Shown here one piece after another: positions 34,213 through 42,429 of a DNA stretch of 64,000 nucleotides; position 1 is the stretch's first letter, and the number at the start of each line of letters is the position of its first letter. Source of the stretch: DATHTS01 sp041940425 (GTDB lineage Bacteria; Acidobacteriota; Blastocatellia; Pyrinomonadales; Pyrinomonadaceae); contig JBGTSF010000008.1 in assembly GCA_041940425.1 (NCBI GenBank), positions 32,925-96,924 of the forward strand, in the 5' to 3' direction. The translations under genes and the position numbers were made by a program. The notes under the pieces are model-generated. The model did not search any database and was not told the DNA's origin. It saw nothing but the letters and a program-made list of their open reading frames with translations.

Positions 34213-34674
34213 ATGAAGTTAAGCATCTACCTCGAAACATCGGTCATCGGCGCGTATCTCGACAACGGCGACTCATTTCGCCGCGATCTGACGATTCGCT
34301 GGTGGGAGCGCGAAATGTCGGAATACCGCGCCGTTACTTCGCTTCTGGTTCGCCGTGAATTGGAGCGAATTTCCGAGCCGTATCGGAAAAGTTATCTCGA
34401 TCTGATCAAAAATCTCGAACAGCTCGAACTCGCCGAAGAAGTGGCGATCTTAGCCGAGGGCTACATTTCGCGCGGGATTTTCCACCGCAAATTTATCGCC
34501 GACGCGCTGCACGTCGCCTACGCCGCGTTTCACAAAATTGACTATCTCGTAACGTGGAATTTCGGGCATCTGGCAAACGTCCGTAAACAGGCGCGGCTTC
34601 GGATGTTCAATACCGCAGCCGGATTTTTCTCGCCCGTCATCATCACGCCCGAATTTCTCGTTCATACTGTTTAG
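34213..34674 (+). CDS. PIN-domain toxin (paralogue of the one at 7788)
   Basis: 153 residues from ATG 34213 (an ATG at 34192 is also in frame). Starts MKLSIYLETSVIGAYLDNGD, with further PIN motifs LLVRRELERI, FIADALHVAYAAF and YLVTWNFGHLANV. The N-terminus, E-T-S motif and TWNF tail match the toxin at 7788. The small gene at 34787 follows it, so this is the second copy of the cassette. It is separated from its partner by 112 bases, more than in the first copy. Confidence 0.86.
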   Translation: MKLSIYLETSVIGAYLDNGDSFRRDLTIRWWEREMSEYRAVTSLLVRRELERISEPYRKSYLDLIKNLEQLELAEEVAILAEGYISRGIFHRKFIADALHVAYAAFHKIDYLVTWNFGHLANVRKQARLRMFNTAAGFFSPVIITPEFLVHTV

Positions 34675-34786
34675 ATAGGCTTGTTTGAAGTTTTGTTAAA
34701 ACACCTAGCGGCATAACTTTGAATTGACCAACCGGCGTTTAACATTTACCATTTAAAACTTAGAGATGTATCGCCGTTCTAAATTT

Positions 34787-34978
34787 ATGGAAATTCTTTT
34801 GGAGATACGCGAAGAAATGTCCCGCGAGGCGGATTACGACGTTGACCTGTTTGCCGAATTGATCAGAACGGGAAAAACGCGCGGCAAAAGAAAAGTTTAC
34901 GATTTAAGCGAAGAAAAAGCCGAAAAACGCGCATCGAAGACAAAAAGGAAAATTCAAAAAAAATCATCGCTGAACTGA
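34787..34978 (+). CDS. small antitoxin-like partner (paralogue of the one at 8269)
   Basis: 63 residues from the ATG at 34787 (a longer start at 34766 is in frame). MEILLEIREEMSREADYDVD, then LFAELIRTGKTRGKRK and a lysine-rich tail. The pattern acidic-R-x-E...Y-D-V-D-L and the basic C-terminus resemble the protein at 8269, which is paired with a paralogous PIN toxin. Proposed antitoxin; family unnamed. Confidence 0.68.
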   Translation: MEILLEIREEMSREADYDVDLFAELIRTGKTRGKRKVYDLSEEKAEKRASKTKRKIQKKSSLN

Positions 34979-34982
34979 ATTT

Positions 34983-35768
34983 ATGGAAATTGCTTTTAAC
35001 GCCATCGGTTTGAAAATTTCAAACGAAAACACATTTAGCGATATTGCCGCGAACGCCGACCGCAACGGCGAGTCTACCGTTCTTTTGAGAAAAAGCGGAC
35101 GGCTTCACGGTCGCTGTTGGAAGCTCGGCGCGGGGTTAGAGGTTTGGTCGGTTCTTTATGAATCGGCGACGGGCGAAATTTTAAGAAACGATTGCCGTCC
35201 GGCTTTTCGCGCCCGCTACGCGCAAAAGATAAATCCGTGGCTGTTGTCCGAATCCGCCGAGCAGGGCGAAGCCGTCATTCACGGTTTTATCGAAAACACG
35301 GATGCGGAAGTTTTGTTCGAACTGCAGAATCTGACCGAGATCGGCGCGGAGATGCTTCAGGAAAAAGTTTTGCAGGTCGGTTTGTGCGGTCTCGCCTACC
35401 GCGCGAAAGTCTTTAAAGCCGAACAGGTTCCGTTCTGGCAGTCGTATGACGAAATCACGCTGAACGTCATCGCCAATGAAAGAGACTGGAGTTTGTGCGG
35501 TCGCGTCAAGGCTTTCGACACGCTTCGAAATCCGTTTTCGGGAAACGCGCTCTTTTGGATATTTCTCGATCTCGGCGATTTCGATCTGGAAATTTTGGTC
35601 AACGAAAGCGATCTGTCGGGCGCGAAGTTAAGCGTCGGAGCATTTGTCAAAGCCGATGTCTGGCTGCAGGGACATATCTTGAAACAGACAAAACGCAGTT
35701 TTTATGAAGGCATTGACAAAAAGTTCCGCACCGTTGATTTCTGGAAAAATTTTAAGCGCGTAAATTAA
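34983..35768 (+). CDS. hypothetical protein, possible OB-fold at C-terminus
   Basis: 261 residues, soluble, no signal peptide. C-terminal section (about 160-235), SLCGRVKAFDTLRNPFSGN to VGAFVKADVWLQGHI, reads like a five-strand OB-fold. The N-terminal part has no recognised domain. It begins 4 bases after the antitoxin-like gene and ends 41 bases before the transglycosylase ATG, so the three may be one operon. Function unknown. Confidence 0.65.
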   Translation: MEIAFNAIGLKISNENTFSDIAANADRNGESTVLLRKSGRLHGRCWKLGAGLEVWSVLYESATGEILRNDCRPAFRARYAQKINPWLLSESAEQGEAVIHGFIENTDAEVLFELQNLTEIGAEMLQEKVLQVGLCGLAYRAKVFKAEQVPFWQSYDEITLNVIANERDWSLCGRVKAFDTLRNPFSGNALFWIFLDLGDFDLEILVNESDLSGAKLSVGAFVKADVWLQGHILKQTKRSFYEGIDKKFRTVDFWKNFKRVN

Positions 35769-35809
35769 ATTTGCAAAAGAGCGTTTCGCAACAAAACCCT
35801 AATTCAAAA

Positions 35810-36382
35810 ATGCGCCGTTATATAATTACCGGTCTGATTCTCGCCGGAATAATTTCCGCCGCCGGACTGTATTTTTTTAATCAATACTGGATTCACCGCT
35901 ACGACGAGCTGATCGCGCGGCACGCTGGCGTTTACCGCCTGGACGAAAAACTCGTCTGGAGCGTGATCTACGAGGAAACGTATTTCCGCGCGTGGATGAT
36001 GGGCGAAGCGAAAGAAGTCGGCTTGATGCAGATCACGCCGACCGTCGCGGGCGAATGGGCGGCGGAAACGGGACTAAAAAATCTCAAAGCGCAAGCCGAA
36101 AACGATGTCATTAATCTCCTGCGCGATCCCGAAACTAATATCCAGATCGGCAGTTGGTATCTGGAAAAACTCCGCACGAATTACCGCGATTTTCCGGCGG
36201 AAAAAGCGATGACGCTCGCCGCCTACAATGCCGGCGCGAGCCGCGTTACCGAATGGACAAAAGACACGGACGCATCAAAACTCACCCGCGAAGAATTCAT
36301 TTCGCGCATCTCCATTCCTTCGACAAAAGCCTATGTTACTTCGATCTTAAAAAGATTCGACGAGGAAAAGGCTAAAAATTAA
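35810..36382 (+). CDS. short membrane-anchored lytic transglycosylase (SLT family)
   Basis: 190 residues from ATG 35810. One membrane anchor (about 5-24), then the SLT domain: LVWSVIYEETYFRAWM with catalytic Glu near 56, GLMQITPTVAGEWA, NIQIGSWYLEKL, and AAYNAGASRVTEW. Cuts peptidoglycan between MurNAc and GlcNAc in the periplasm. The size matches small MltE/Slt-like enzymes. Confidence 0.9.
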   Translation: MRRYIITGLILAGIISAAGLYFFNQYWIHRYDELIARHAGVYRLDEKLVWSVIYEETYFRAWMMGEAKEVGLMQITPTVAGEWAAETGLKNLKAQAENDVINLLRDPETNIQIGSWYLEKLRTNYRDFPAEKAMTLAAYNAGASRVTEWTKDTDASKLTREEFISRISIPSTKAYVTSILKRFDEEKAKN

Positions 36383-36393
36383 ATTCAAAAAAA

Positions 36394-37746
36394 ATGAAAA
36401 TAATCGCCGCCCGATACGTTTTGCCGATTTCCGCCGAAGTAATTGAAAACGGCGCGGTCGCTGTCGAAAACGATAAAATAATTTCGGTCGGCACGATTGA
36501 AGAACTCGAAAAAAAATTTCCAAAAACAAATACAGAATATTTCGGCGAAGCTGCTGTTCTGCCCGGCTTTGTCAACGCGCATTCGCATCTCGAAATAACG
36601 GCGATGCGCGGATTTCTCGATGATGTCGAAGAAGATTTTTACGCGTGGCTGATAAAACTCACAAAGGCGCGCGCCGAGCATCTGACCGAAGAGGACATAA
36701 AACTCGCCGCCGCGTTCGGCGCGCTCGAAGGTGCGCGCGCGGGCGTTACCTGTTTCGGGGACATCGGGCGGATGGGCAAAGCCGGATTCGAAGCGTTGAA
36801 AACGAACAATCTCCGCGGCGTCGTTTTTCAGGAAACCGAATTTTCGCCCGACGACAAAACCGCCGGAGACGATTTTGAAAAACTGAAAACGAAATTTCTC
36901 GCTCTTAAAGAAAGCGAAACGAACCTTGTCAAAGCCGGAATTTCGCCGCACGCGACTTACACGGTCAGCCCGAAACTTTTCGAGAAAATCACGGATTATG
37001 CGATTGCCGAAAATGTGAAAATTTCCGTCCACGCCGCCGAATCTTTGCAGGAACAGGCATTGCTCGAAAACGGCGCGGGATTTTTCGCCGAGGTTTATAA
37101 AAATTACGGTTACGAATGGCATAGCCCGAACTGTTCGCCAATCGAATTTTTAAATAAAACAGGTGTTTTAGAAAGTCAGCCGCTTCTCGCGCACTGCGTC
37201 AATGTTTCGGATTCGGATATTGAACTGATAAAAAACAGCAATTCAAAAATCGCACATTGTCCGAAATCAAACGCCAAATTCGGACACGGCATCGCGCCGC
37301 TCGAAAAATTTCTCGATGCGAAATTAGCGGTCGGTTTCGGCAGTGATTCGGTGGCGAGCAATAATGTCTGCGACATTTTGGAAGAAGCGCGTTTCGCAAC
37401 GCTTTTGGCAAGAACGCGGATTAATAAAAAAAGATTTTTGACGGCAAAAGAAATCATCGAATCGGCAACGCTCGGCGGCGCGAGATCGCTCAGTTTGGAA
37501 ACGCAAATCGGAACGATTTCAGATGGCAAACAAGCCGACCTGTGCGTCATCTCACTTGACAACGCGGCGCAGATGCCGGTCTTTGATGTTTATGCGGCTC
37601 TGCTTTTCGCGTCGAACGCGCGGGACGTTCGTCTGACGATGGTTGCCGGAAGGGAAATTTTCAAAAACGGTAAATCGTCTATAATTGACGAAGACGCGCT
37701 CAAAGAGGAACTGAAAAATATTGGCGGAAAATTGAAAGGAATTTAA
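36394..37746 (+). CDS. amidohydrolase of the TRZ/ATZ-SsnA type, candidate aminodeoxyfutalosine deaminase
   Basis: 450-residue zinc amidohydrolase. Metal ligands and signature: PGFVNAHSHLE (about 54-64), ISVHAAES, LLAHCVNVS and GFGSDSVASNN. This group deaminates adenosine-like compounds (S-adenosylhomocysteine, 5'-deoxyadenosine, aminodeoxyfutalosine). With mqnA and mqnC in the same genome, aminodeoxyfutalosine (MqnX role) is a reasonable guess but not proven. Starts 11 bases after the transglycosylase; the lipoprotein at 37751 starts 4 bases after its stop, so it is probably cotranscribed. Confidence 0.85.
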   Translation: MKIIAARYVLPISAEVIENGAVAVENDKIISVGTIEELEKKFPKTNTEYFGEAAVLPGFVNAHSHLEITAMRGFLDDVEEDFYAWLIKLTKARAEHLTEEDIKLAAAFGALEGARAGVTCFGDIGRMGKAGFEALKTNNLRGVVFQETEFSPDDKTAGDDFEKLKTKFLALKESETNLVKAGISPHATYTVSPKLFEKITDYAIAENVKISVHAAESLQEQALLENGAGFFAEVYKNYGYEWHSPNCSPIEFLNKTGVLESQPLLAHCVNVSDSDIELIKNSNSKIAHCPKSNAKFGHGIAPLEKFLDAKLAVGFGSDSVASNNVCDILEEARFATLLARTRINKKRFLTAKEIIESATLGGARSLSLETQIGTISDGKQADLCVISLDNAAQMPVFDVYAALLFASNARDVRLTMVAGREIFKNGKSSIIDEDALKEELKNIGGKLKGI

Positions 37747-37750
37747 TGAA

Positions 37751-38650
37751 ATGAAAGTTTTGAGAATATATTTGTTACTGTTTTTAAGTTTCATTTTATG
37801 TTCGTGCGCGGTCGCGCAGGAAAAGCCGAAAAATGATGAAAAACCGGCGAATAAAAATATGAACGAAAAGATCGAAGCATGCGAACCGACGCCGCTTGTT
37901 AATGCGAAAAACGGCGAACTAAAAACGATTGCCGAAGGATTTTATTCGGAGATCAAAACGCCTTTCGTCTTTGTTGCGCGCGACGCGAAAACTTACGAGC
38001 ATTTAAAAACGCTGGTGGAAAATCCGCCCGCCGCTTCCGAAATTAATTTTTCAAAACAAGCGGTCGTCGCCGCCTTTGCCGGGATGAGAGCGACCGGCGG
38101 ATTTTCGGTCGAGATCAAGCAGACGGGCGAGAAAACCTCTGTTTCGGTCAACAAGCCCGCGCCCGATTCGTTTGTAACTGAAGCTCTGACCTACCCGTAT
38201 AAAATCGCGCTCGTTCCGGTCGAAGAAGAAAACTCCTTGAATTTATCGGTTTCCGAAGATTTCAAAACGGCGGCGCAAACTTACCGCATCGCTTCGAGCG
38301 AATTCGAATATTCGGGCGGTTTCGCCTTTCGCCAAAAGAAATTCTCCGCTGAAGGCGAGATTTATGTAATGCGTCTCGGCGATCTCGTAACGCTCGATTT
38401 CGAGCTTTCCGGCAAAGGCGCGGACAGCACAATGAAACTGACGGAAACCGCTTCGGGAATTTTAAAAGACGGCAAGATCGAGCTGTCGAGATTAGACGCG
38501 GGAAGTTTTTCCGAAGGACCTAAACCGCCCGTTAGAGTTTCGGGTTCGTTGTCGGATGATAAATTGAATCTGACTTTCGAGCCTCTGCCGAGCAACGTTG
38601 CCGACGGTTTTTCGATGAGCGGGAAGTTGGAAGCGGTGAAAAACAAGTAA
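37751..38650 (+). CDS. lipoprotein with PrcB-like domain
   Basis: 299 residues. Signal peptide with lipobox ILCSC (about 16-19), then a PrcB_C-like domain around residues 95-150 with the typical QAVVAAFAGMRATGGFSVEI. The C-terminal part (about 195-295) is beta-rich. PrcB is the lipoprotein partner of a Treponema protease complex; here the partner is unknown. Ends 4 bases before a convergent gene. Confidence 0.75.
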   Translation: MKVLRIYLLLFLSFILCSCAVAQEKPKNDEKPANKNMNEKIEACEPTPLVNAKNGELKTIAEGFYSEIKTPFVFVARDAKTYEHLKTLVENPPAASEINFSKQAVVAAFAGMRATGGFSVEIKQTGEKTSVSVNKPAPDSFVTEALTYPYKIALVPVEEENSLNLSVSEDFKTAAQTYRIASSEFEYSGGFAFRQKKFSAEGEIYVMRLGDLVTLDFELSGKGADSTMKLTETASGILKDGKIELSRLDAGSFSEGPKPPVRVSGSLSDDKLNLTFEPLPSNVADGFSMSGKLEAVKNK

Positions 38651-38654
38651 AATT

Positions 38655-39182
38655 TTATGAATTAATTATCGGTTCTGCCTCGCCCGGCGGCGGAAACGGC
38701 AGTTCGCGGTCGCCGTCTTTTGCCAGGTAGTCCGGCGCGTCGCCATACCAATCGGCATAGGCGACCGGCAGATGACCGCGTTCGGCAAACCCAAGCATTT
38801 CGACATACCAGCCCGCATATTCCCAATCGCGCCCGAAACTCTTTTCGACAATTTCGGGAAAACGCTCGATAAATTTTACCGCCAATTGCCGAGCCGTATC
38901 ATTTAGCGCGTCTTCCCAGTCGAAATATTTATTCTGCATTCCGGTCGAATACCGCGCCATATCAATGTTTTCAAGCCTCCTCGCCCCGTGAGTTTTCAGA
39001 ATATTCGAAGCCGGAGTGATCGTGCATCGCCAGTAACAGCCCGAAGGCGCGAGTCCCGGAACGATTCGGAGTCGTTGAAAACCCGCTTTGTGAAGTTCGT
39101 GAACCATCCACAGAATACGCTGGGCGCGTCTGATCTCCGGTTGGGCATGTCGTTCAATCGGAATATAGTCCTTTTGTGTCAT
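38655..39182 (-). CDS. hypothetical soluble protein
   Basis: 175 residues without signal peptide or membrane segment. RAQRILWMVHELHKAGFQRL, CYWRCTI and AGWYVEMLGFAERG are the most conserved-looking parts; a proline-rich C-terminus (LPFPPPGEAEP) ends it. I do not recognise the family. It follows a small membrane protein gene after 6 bases on the same strand. Confidence 0.65.
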   Translation of the reverse strand: MTQKDYIPIERHAQPEIRRAQRILWMVHELHKAGFQRLRIVPGLAPSGCYWRCTITPASNILKTHGARRLENIDMARYSTGMQNKYFDWEDALNDTARQLAVKFIERFPEIVEKSFGRDWEYAGWYVEMLGFAERGHLPVAYADWYGDAPDYLAKDGDRELPFPPPGEAEPIINS

Positions 39183-39188
39183 ACAAAA

Positions 39189-39620
39189 TTATTCGGCGGT
39201 GTTTGGAACAGTTCGCTTACGCCACTGATCTCCCGCCGCTTTCAGATACTGTTTGAAAACATAATCCCACGGCGTTACGAGCAGAACCAGAATAACGCCG
39301 AAGATACAATCACTCAGCGTTTGGCTCGTGTTTTCATCCAGCTTGTTCTGAGACCACAAACGAAGCCCGAAGGCGAGAAGCCAGACGGATTTCCACACCA
39401 ATTCGAAAAAAAGCAGTGGAAGCATTTTGAGCGGATAACGGATTCCCAAAAACGCCAGAAGCGAAACGGCAACGAACATACTGCGGGCGACCGCGTTCAT
39501 ATGCGGCAGATTGTCAGGCGGGCTGATGACTCCCGGAAAAATCATAATTGCCAAACCCACCGCGATGATCAAGTAACCGGCTCTCAGTAGATAGAGCCTC
39601 CAGACAGCTATTTCGGACAT
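39189..39620 (-). CDS. small membrane protein
   Basis: 143 residues with about four predicted helices (roughly 10-32, 45-60, 65-85, 103-120). No named domain; lies immediately upstream of the soluble hypothetical protein gene on the same strand, so a two-gene unit is likely. Confidence 0.68.
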   Translation of the reverse strand: MSEIAVWRLYLLRAGYLIIAVGLAIMIFPGVISPPDNLPHMNAVARSMFVAVSLLAFLGIRYPLKMLPLLFFELVWKSVWLLAFGLRLWSQNKLDENTSQTLSDCIFGVILVLLVTPWDYVFKQYLKAAGDQWRKRTVPNTAE

Positions 39621-39715
39621 TGAATAATCTCCTTGACGGGTAGTTCAGCATTACGATACCGTAAATGAAATTGTTCCGGTCATAAACTAACCGTCAGGAA
39701 AATATTTTTTGGAAA

Positions 39716-40144
39716 CTATTCTTTCGATTTCAGCACTTTTCCTTTGCCGAGAAAAGCCAAATCATCTTTTGCAAGTTCAAGCCGCCGCGAATCGCAAAAA
39801 CTCGTTTCAAGCCGGTCTTCATCCATTTTAAAAGCGTAGATCAGATATTTTTCGCCCATCTCAACGGGCAAGCCGCAAGCCCCGGCTGTGGCGGGCGCGC
39901 CGACAACGGTGATGAACTCTTCTTTTACGCCTTTCCAATATCTCTCGACTTTGAATTTAACGGCAACCGTCGCCCATTCGGGTTTGTCATTGCGCCCGAT
40001 CTCGACGACTTCGCCGATAAACACGGCTTTCGCCTTGCGGAGTTTTTTCTCCGGCTTCACGATCTCACACACACACGGATAAACCGCCGAAGCCGAAAGC
40101 CCGACAAAAGTTAAAAGCAAAATTGTTCTGAATAGATTTTTCAT
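39716..40144 (-). CDS. secreted TIMP-like (NTR) domain protein
   Basis: 142 residues. Signal peptide (about 1-23) ends before CVCEIVKPEKK, a Cys-x-Cys N-terminus like netrin/TIMP modules; two further Cys (ACGLPV and SFCDSR) could pair with them. It resembles the first domain of the protein at 30152. Probably periplasmic or cell-surface; function unknown. Confidence 0.75.
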   Translation of the reverse strand: MKNLFRTILLLTFVGLSASAVYPCVCEIVKPEKKLRKAKAVFIGEVVEIGRNDKPEWATVAVKFKVERYWKGVKEEFITVVGAPATAGACGLPVEMGEKYLIYAFKMDEDRLETSFCDSRRLELAKDDLAFLGKGKVLKSKE

Positions 40145-40173
40145 TTTAGCTTTTGATTTGTTCGACGCGCCGT

Positions 40174-41130
40174 TTATTTCAAAATGCTCTGATCCGTCTT
40201 TGCAGTAGGTCGGCGAATCTCGATTTTCTCTCTGACTTCAATAACCATTAAATCTTCGCCTAATTCGAGCGCGCCCGAATAAGTTTTGCGAGTCGGCGCA
40301 ATCAAATCCTGCTCCGTTGCAGATGGCAGAACGATGTGGGAATACAGTGCCAGTTTCGGTTTTACCTTTGAGAAAATTTCGCCAGCCTGTTCGGGTGTCG
40401 TGTGGTGAGCGATGATCATTTTCATCCATTCCTCGCTTCGCCCTCTTTGCTTTAAGGTTTCAGGCGCGACGACTTCGTGGATCAGCAAATCCACGCCTTT
40501 CGCGTATTTGATAAGATTTTCCGACGGGCGTGTGTCGCCCGACAAAACAACCGAGCGACCGCCGTAATCAATGCGATACCCGAAGGCAGGTTTGATCGGC
40601 TGGTGATCAACGTCAAATGCCGTTACCTTAACGCCGTTTTTTTCATAGACAACGCTTTCGATAATGTCCTTTGCCTCGATAACAACGCCGTCCGGCGCGG
40701 CGCGGTCTTCGTAAAGCCGAATTTTGATGTCGTAATCAAACGCCTGCTCAAGATGCGACATCATTTTCACAGTTCCTTTCGGACCCCAAACCTGAAGCGG
40801 CATTTCCCGTCTGCCGTGCAGCCAGCCGGTCAGCCACAAATCGGGAAATCCGACCACATGATCGGAATGCAGGTGCGTGAAAAACACGCCTTGAACATCC
40901 TTGTATTTAACATCAATTTGCGCCAGCCGTTGGATCGCGCCGCGACCGACGTCAAAGATGAGTTTTTGATCACCGGCTTCGACTAAAATACTCGGTCCGA
41001 AGCGATTCATCACCGGTGCCGGACAGCCCGTTCCCAAAAGCGTTACTTTAATCGTTTGCCCCTGCGCGTTGGTGAAGGCAGCAAAGACAAAGCATAAAGC
41101 AATTTCAATCAGTTTGCGGAAAATAATCAT
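40174..41130 (-). CDS. secreted metallo-beta-lactamase-fold hydrolase (RNase Z/ElaC-like branch)
   Basis: 318 residues from ATG 41130 (a TTG at 41160 would add 10 residues). Signal peptide ends TNAQGQ. MBL motifs: LLGTGCPAP, FFTHLHSDHVVGFPDLW, LSGDTRPSENL and IIAHHTTPEQAG. This branch includes tRNase Z and arylsulfatase-type enzymes; secretion argues against tRNA processing. Substrate unknown. Confidence 0.87.
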   Translation of the reverse strand: MIIFRKLIEIALCFVFAAFTNAQGQTIKVTLLGTGCPAPVMNRFGPSILVEAGDQKLIFDVGRGAIQRLAQIDVKYKDVQGVFFTHLHSDHVVGFPDLWLTGWLHGRREMPLQVWGPKGTVKMMSHLEQAFDYDIKIRLYEDRAAPDGVVIEAKDIIESVVYEKNGVKVTAFDVDHQPIKPAFGYRIDYGGRSVVLSGDTRPSENLIKYAKGVDLLIHEVVAPETLKQRGRSEEWMKMIIAHHTTPEQAGEIFSKVKPKLALYSHIVLPSATEQDLIAPTRKTYSGALELGEDLMVIEVREKIEIRRPTAKTDQSILK

Positions 41131-41221
41131 AAATACCGGTTTGCCGGGTTGACACGGCAAATTATCGTCAAAAATCGAAAGCGAAAATGCAACAAGGAGG
41201 GTCGAATTTATAATTGAGCGG

Positions 41222-41298
41222 AATCATTCCGCATAATACACTGATTTTATGTGTTATGAAGAACGACATTGCATAATAACCTTATATGCGGAATGATT
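41222..41298. repeat. 14-bp perfect inverted repeat in a 206-bp spacer
   Basis: AATCATTCCGCATA (41222-41235) and its inverse (41285-41298) enclose a further pair, ATACAC/GTGTTAT. It lies between the MBL gene and the SCO-type gene. It could be a paired operator or a hairpin; no repeat of it is seen elsewhere in the window. Confidence 0.6.
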
Positions 41299-41366
41299 AT
41301 ACTGAAAAAAATTACGTTTTCAATAATTTTTTTCTGATTTGGCTGGTAAATCCGGTTAAATTTAAT

Positions 41367-42254
41367 TTATTTCATCGTCGCCTGCAATTCGTTCAGCAGT
41401 TCCGCATTTGACCATTCGTTGCCGGGAAAGATTTTTGTTACTTTGCCGTCGGGCGAGATGACGATTGTTCGCAAGGAATGATTGAACTGCGTTTTGTCGT
41501 TTTGATCTACTTCGTAGCGCAGACCGAATGCGTCGGCGATCTTTTTGACTTCCGCGTCCTTTCCGACGGCGATCTGCCAGACTTTGAAATCGGTCGCCGT
41601 CGAATCTTTGCCGAGATAGCCGATGCCGTATTGCTTTAATTTTTCGGGCGTGTCGCGTTCGGGATCGAATGAAATAGAAAGCAGGCGGATCTTATCTTTC
41701 AGATTTTCGTCCGCGTTTACCTGATTGGCGAGATCGGAAAAGTTTTTCGACATCTTGATGCAGTATTCGGGCAGAGGGCATTGCGCGTAAATGAACGTGA
41801 TCGCCAGAGCTTTGCCTTTGTAATCCGCAAGCGAAATATTTTTGCCATCCTGATTGGTCAGAGTAAAATCCGGCGCGTCTTTGCCGATCTGCGCGAAGCG
41901 TTCGTCAACCTGCGGCGCGGGCTGATCGGCACGCGGCGCGGCGATGATGCCGATGTTTTCGAGCCAGTAAGGTTCTTTCGCCGTCTCGTCAACGACCAGA
42001 TCGGCGGTAATTTCCGCGCCCGGCGTGAGATCGTCCCAAACCCAATCGGCGCGAATCGGGAAACTCATCGTCATTCGTTTCATATAGCCGGGAATTTCTT
42101 CGTGGTCAATCTCGGCTTTTTTCTTCGCGCGGTCAACCGAAACGACTTTGCCTTTGAGCTTGTAACGCTGAACTCCGGTTTGAGCGTTTTGTTCGGCTGT
42201 CCGGCAAGCCGTGAAAAGTAAAATCGAAAATAGAAATAAAATTAAATAGCGCAT
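41367..42254 (-). CDS. SCO1/SenC-family copper lipoprotein with N-terminal CusF-like domain
   Basis: 295 residues. Lipobox FTAC (Cys 17). A CusF-like copper-binding segment (about 34-104: GKVVSVDRAKKKAEIDHEEI, then MTMSFPI) precedes a thioredoxin-fold SCO domain with CPLPEYC (Cys 159 and 165) and the distal His of FNHSLRT. SCO proteins load copper into cytochrome c oxidase. No oxidase genes are in this window. Confidence 0.9.
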   Translation of the reverse strand: MRYLILFLFSILLFTACRTAEQNAQTGVQRYKLKGKVVSVDRAKKKAEIDHEEIPGYMKRMTMSFPIRADWVWDDLTPGAEITADLVVDETAKEPYWLENIGIIAAPRADQPAPQVDERFAQIGKDAPDFTLTNQDGKNISLADYKGKALAITFIYAQCPLPEYCIKMSKNFSDLANQVNADENLKDKIRLLSISFDPERDTPEKLKQYGIGYLGKDSTATDFKVWQIAVGKDAEVKKIADAFGLRYEVDQNDKTQFNHSLRTIVISPDGKVTKIFPGNEWSNAELLNELQATMK

Positions 42255-42318
42255 AGATTCATTTTAATAATTTTAATCACTAAATACACGAAACGACACG
42301 AAAAATATTTTAAGAAAA

Positions 42319-42425
42319 ATTGTTCACAGATGAACACAGATAGACACAGATGGTTTTTGATTTTTGACTAGGCTGACCTAGTTTCTTAAAAAATCCGTGT
42401 TTATCCGTGTTTATCTGTGGACAAT
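42319..42425. repeat. ACACAGAT-type inverted repeat (hairpin)
   Basis: Left arm is TTCACAGATGAACACAGATA and on, right arm GTGTTTATCCGTGTTTATCT and on, around an AT-rich loop. It lies between the SCO gene and the large transglycosylase gene. Another copy is at 52979-53075. Confidence 0.9.
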
Positions 42426-42429
42426 TCTC

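Noticed and set aside
41131..41160. Upstream TTG start of the MBL-fold protein
   Set aside because: It adds a non-signal stretch before a good signal peptide; ATG 41130 is better.
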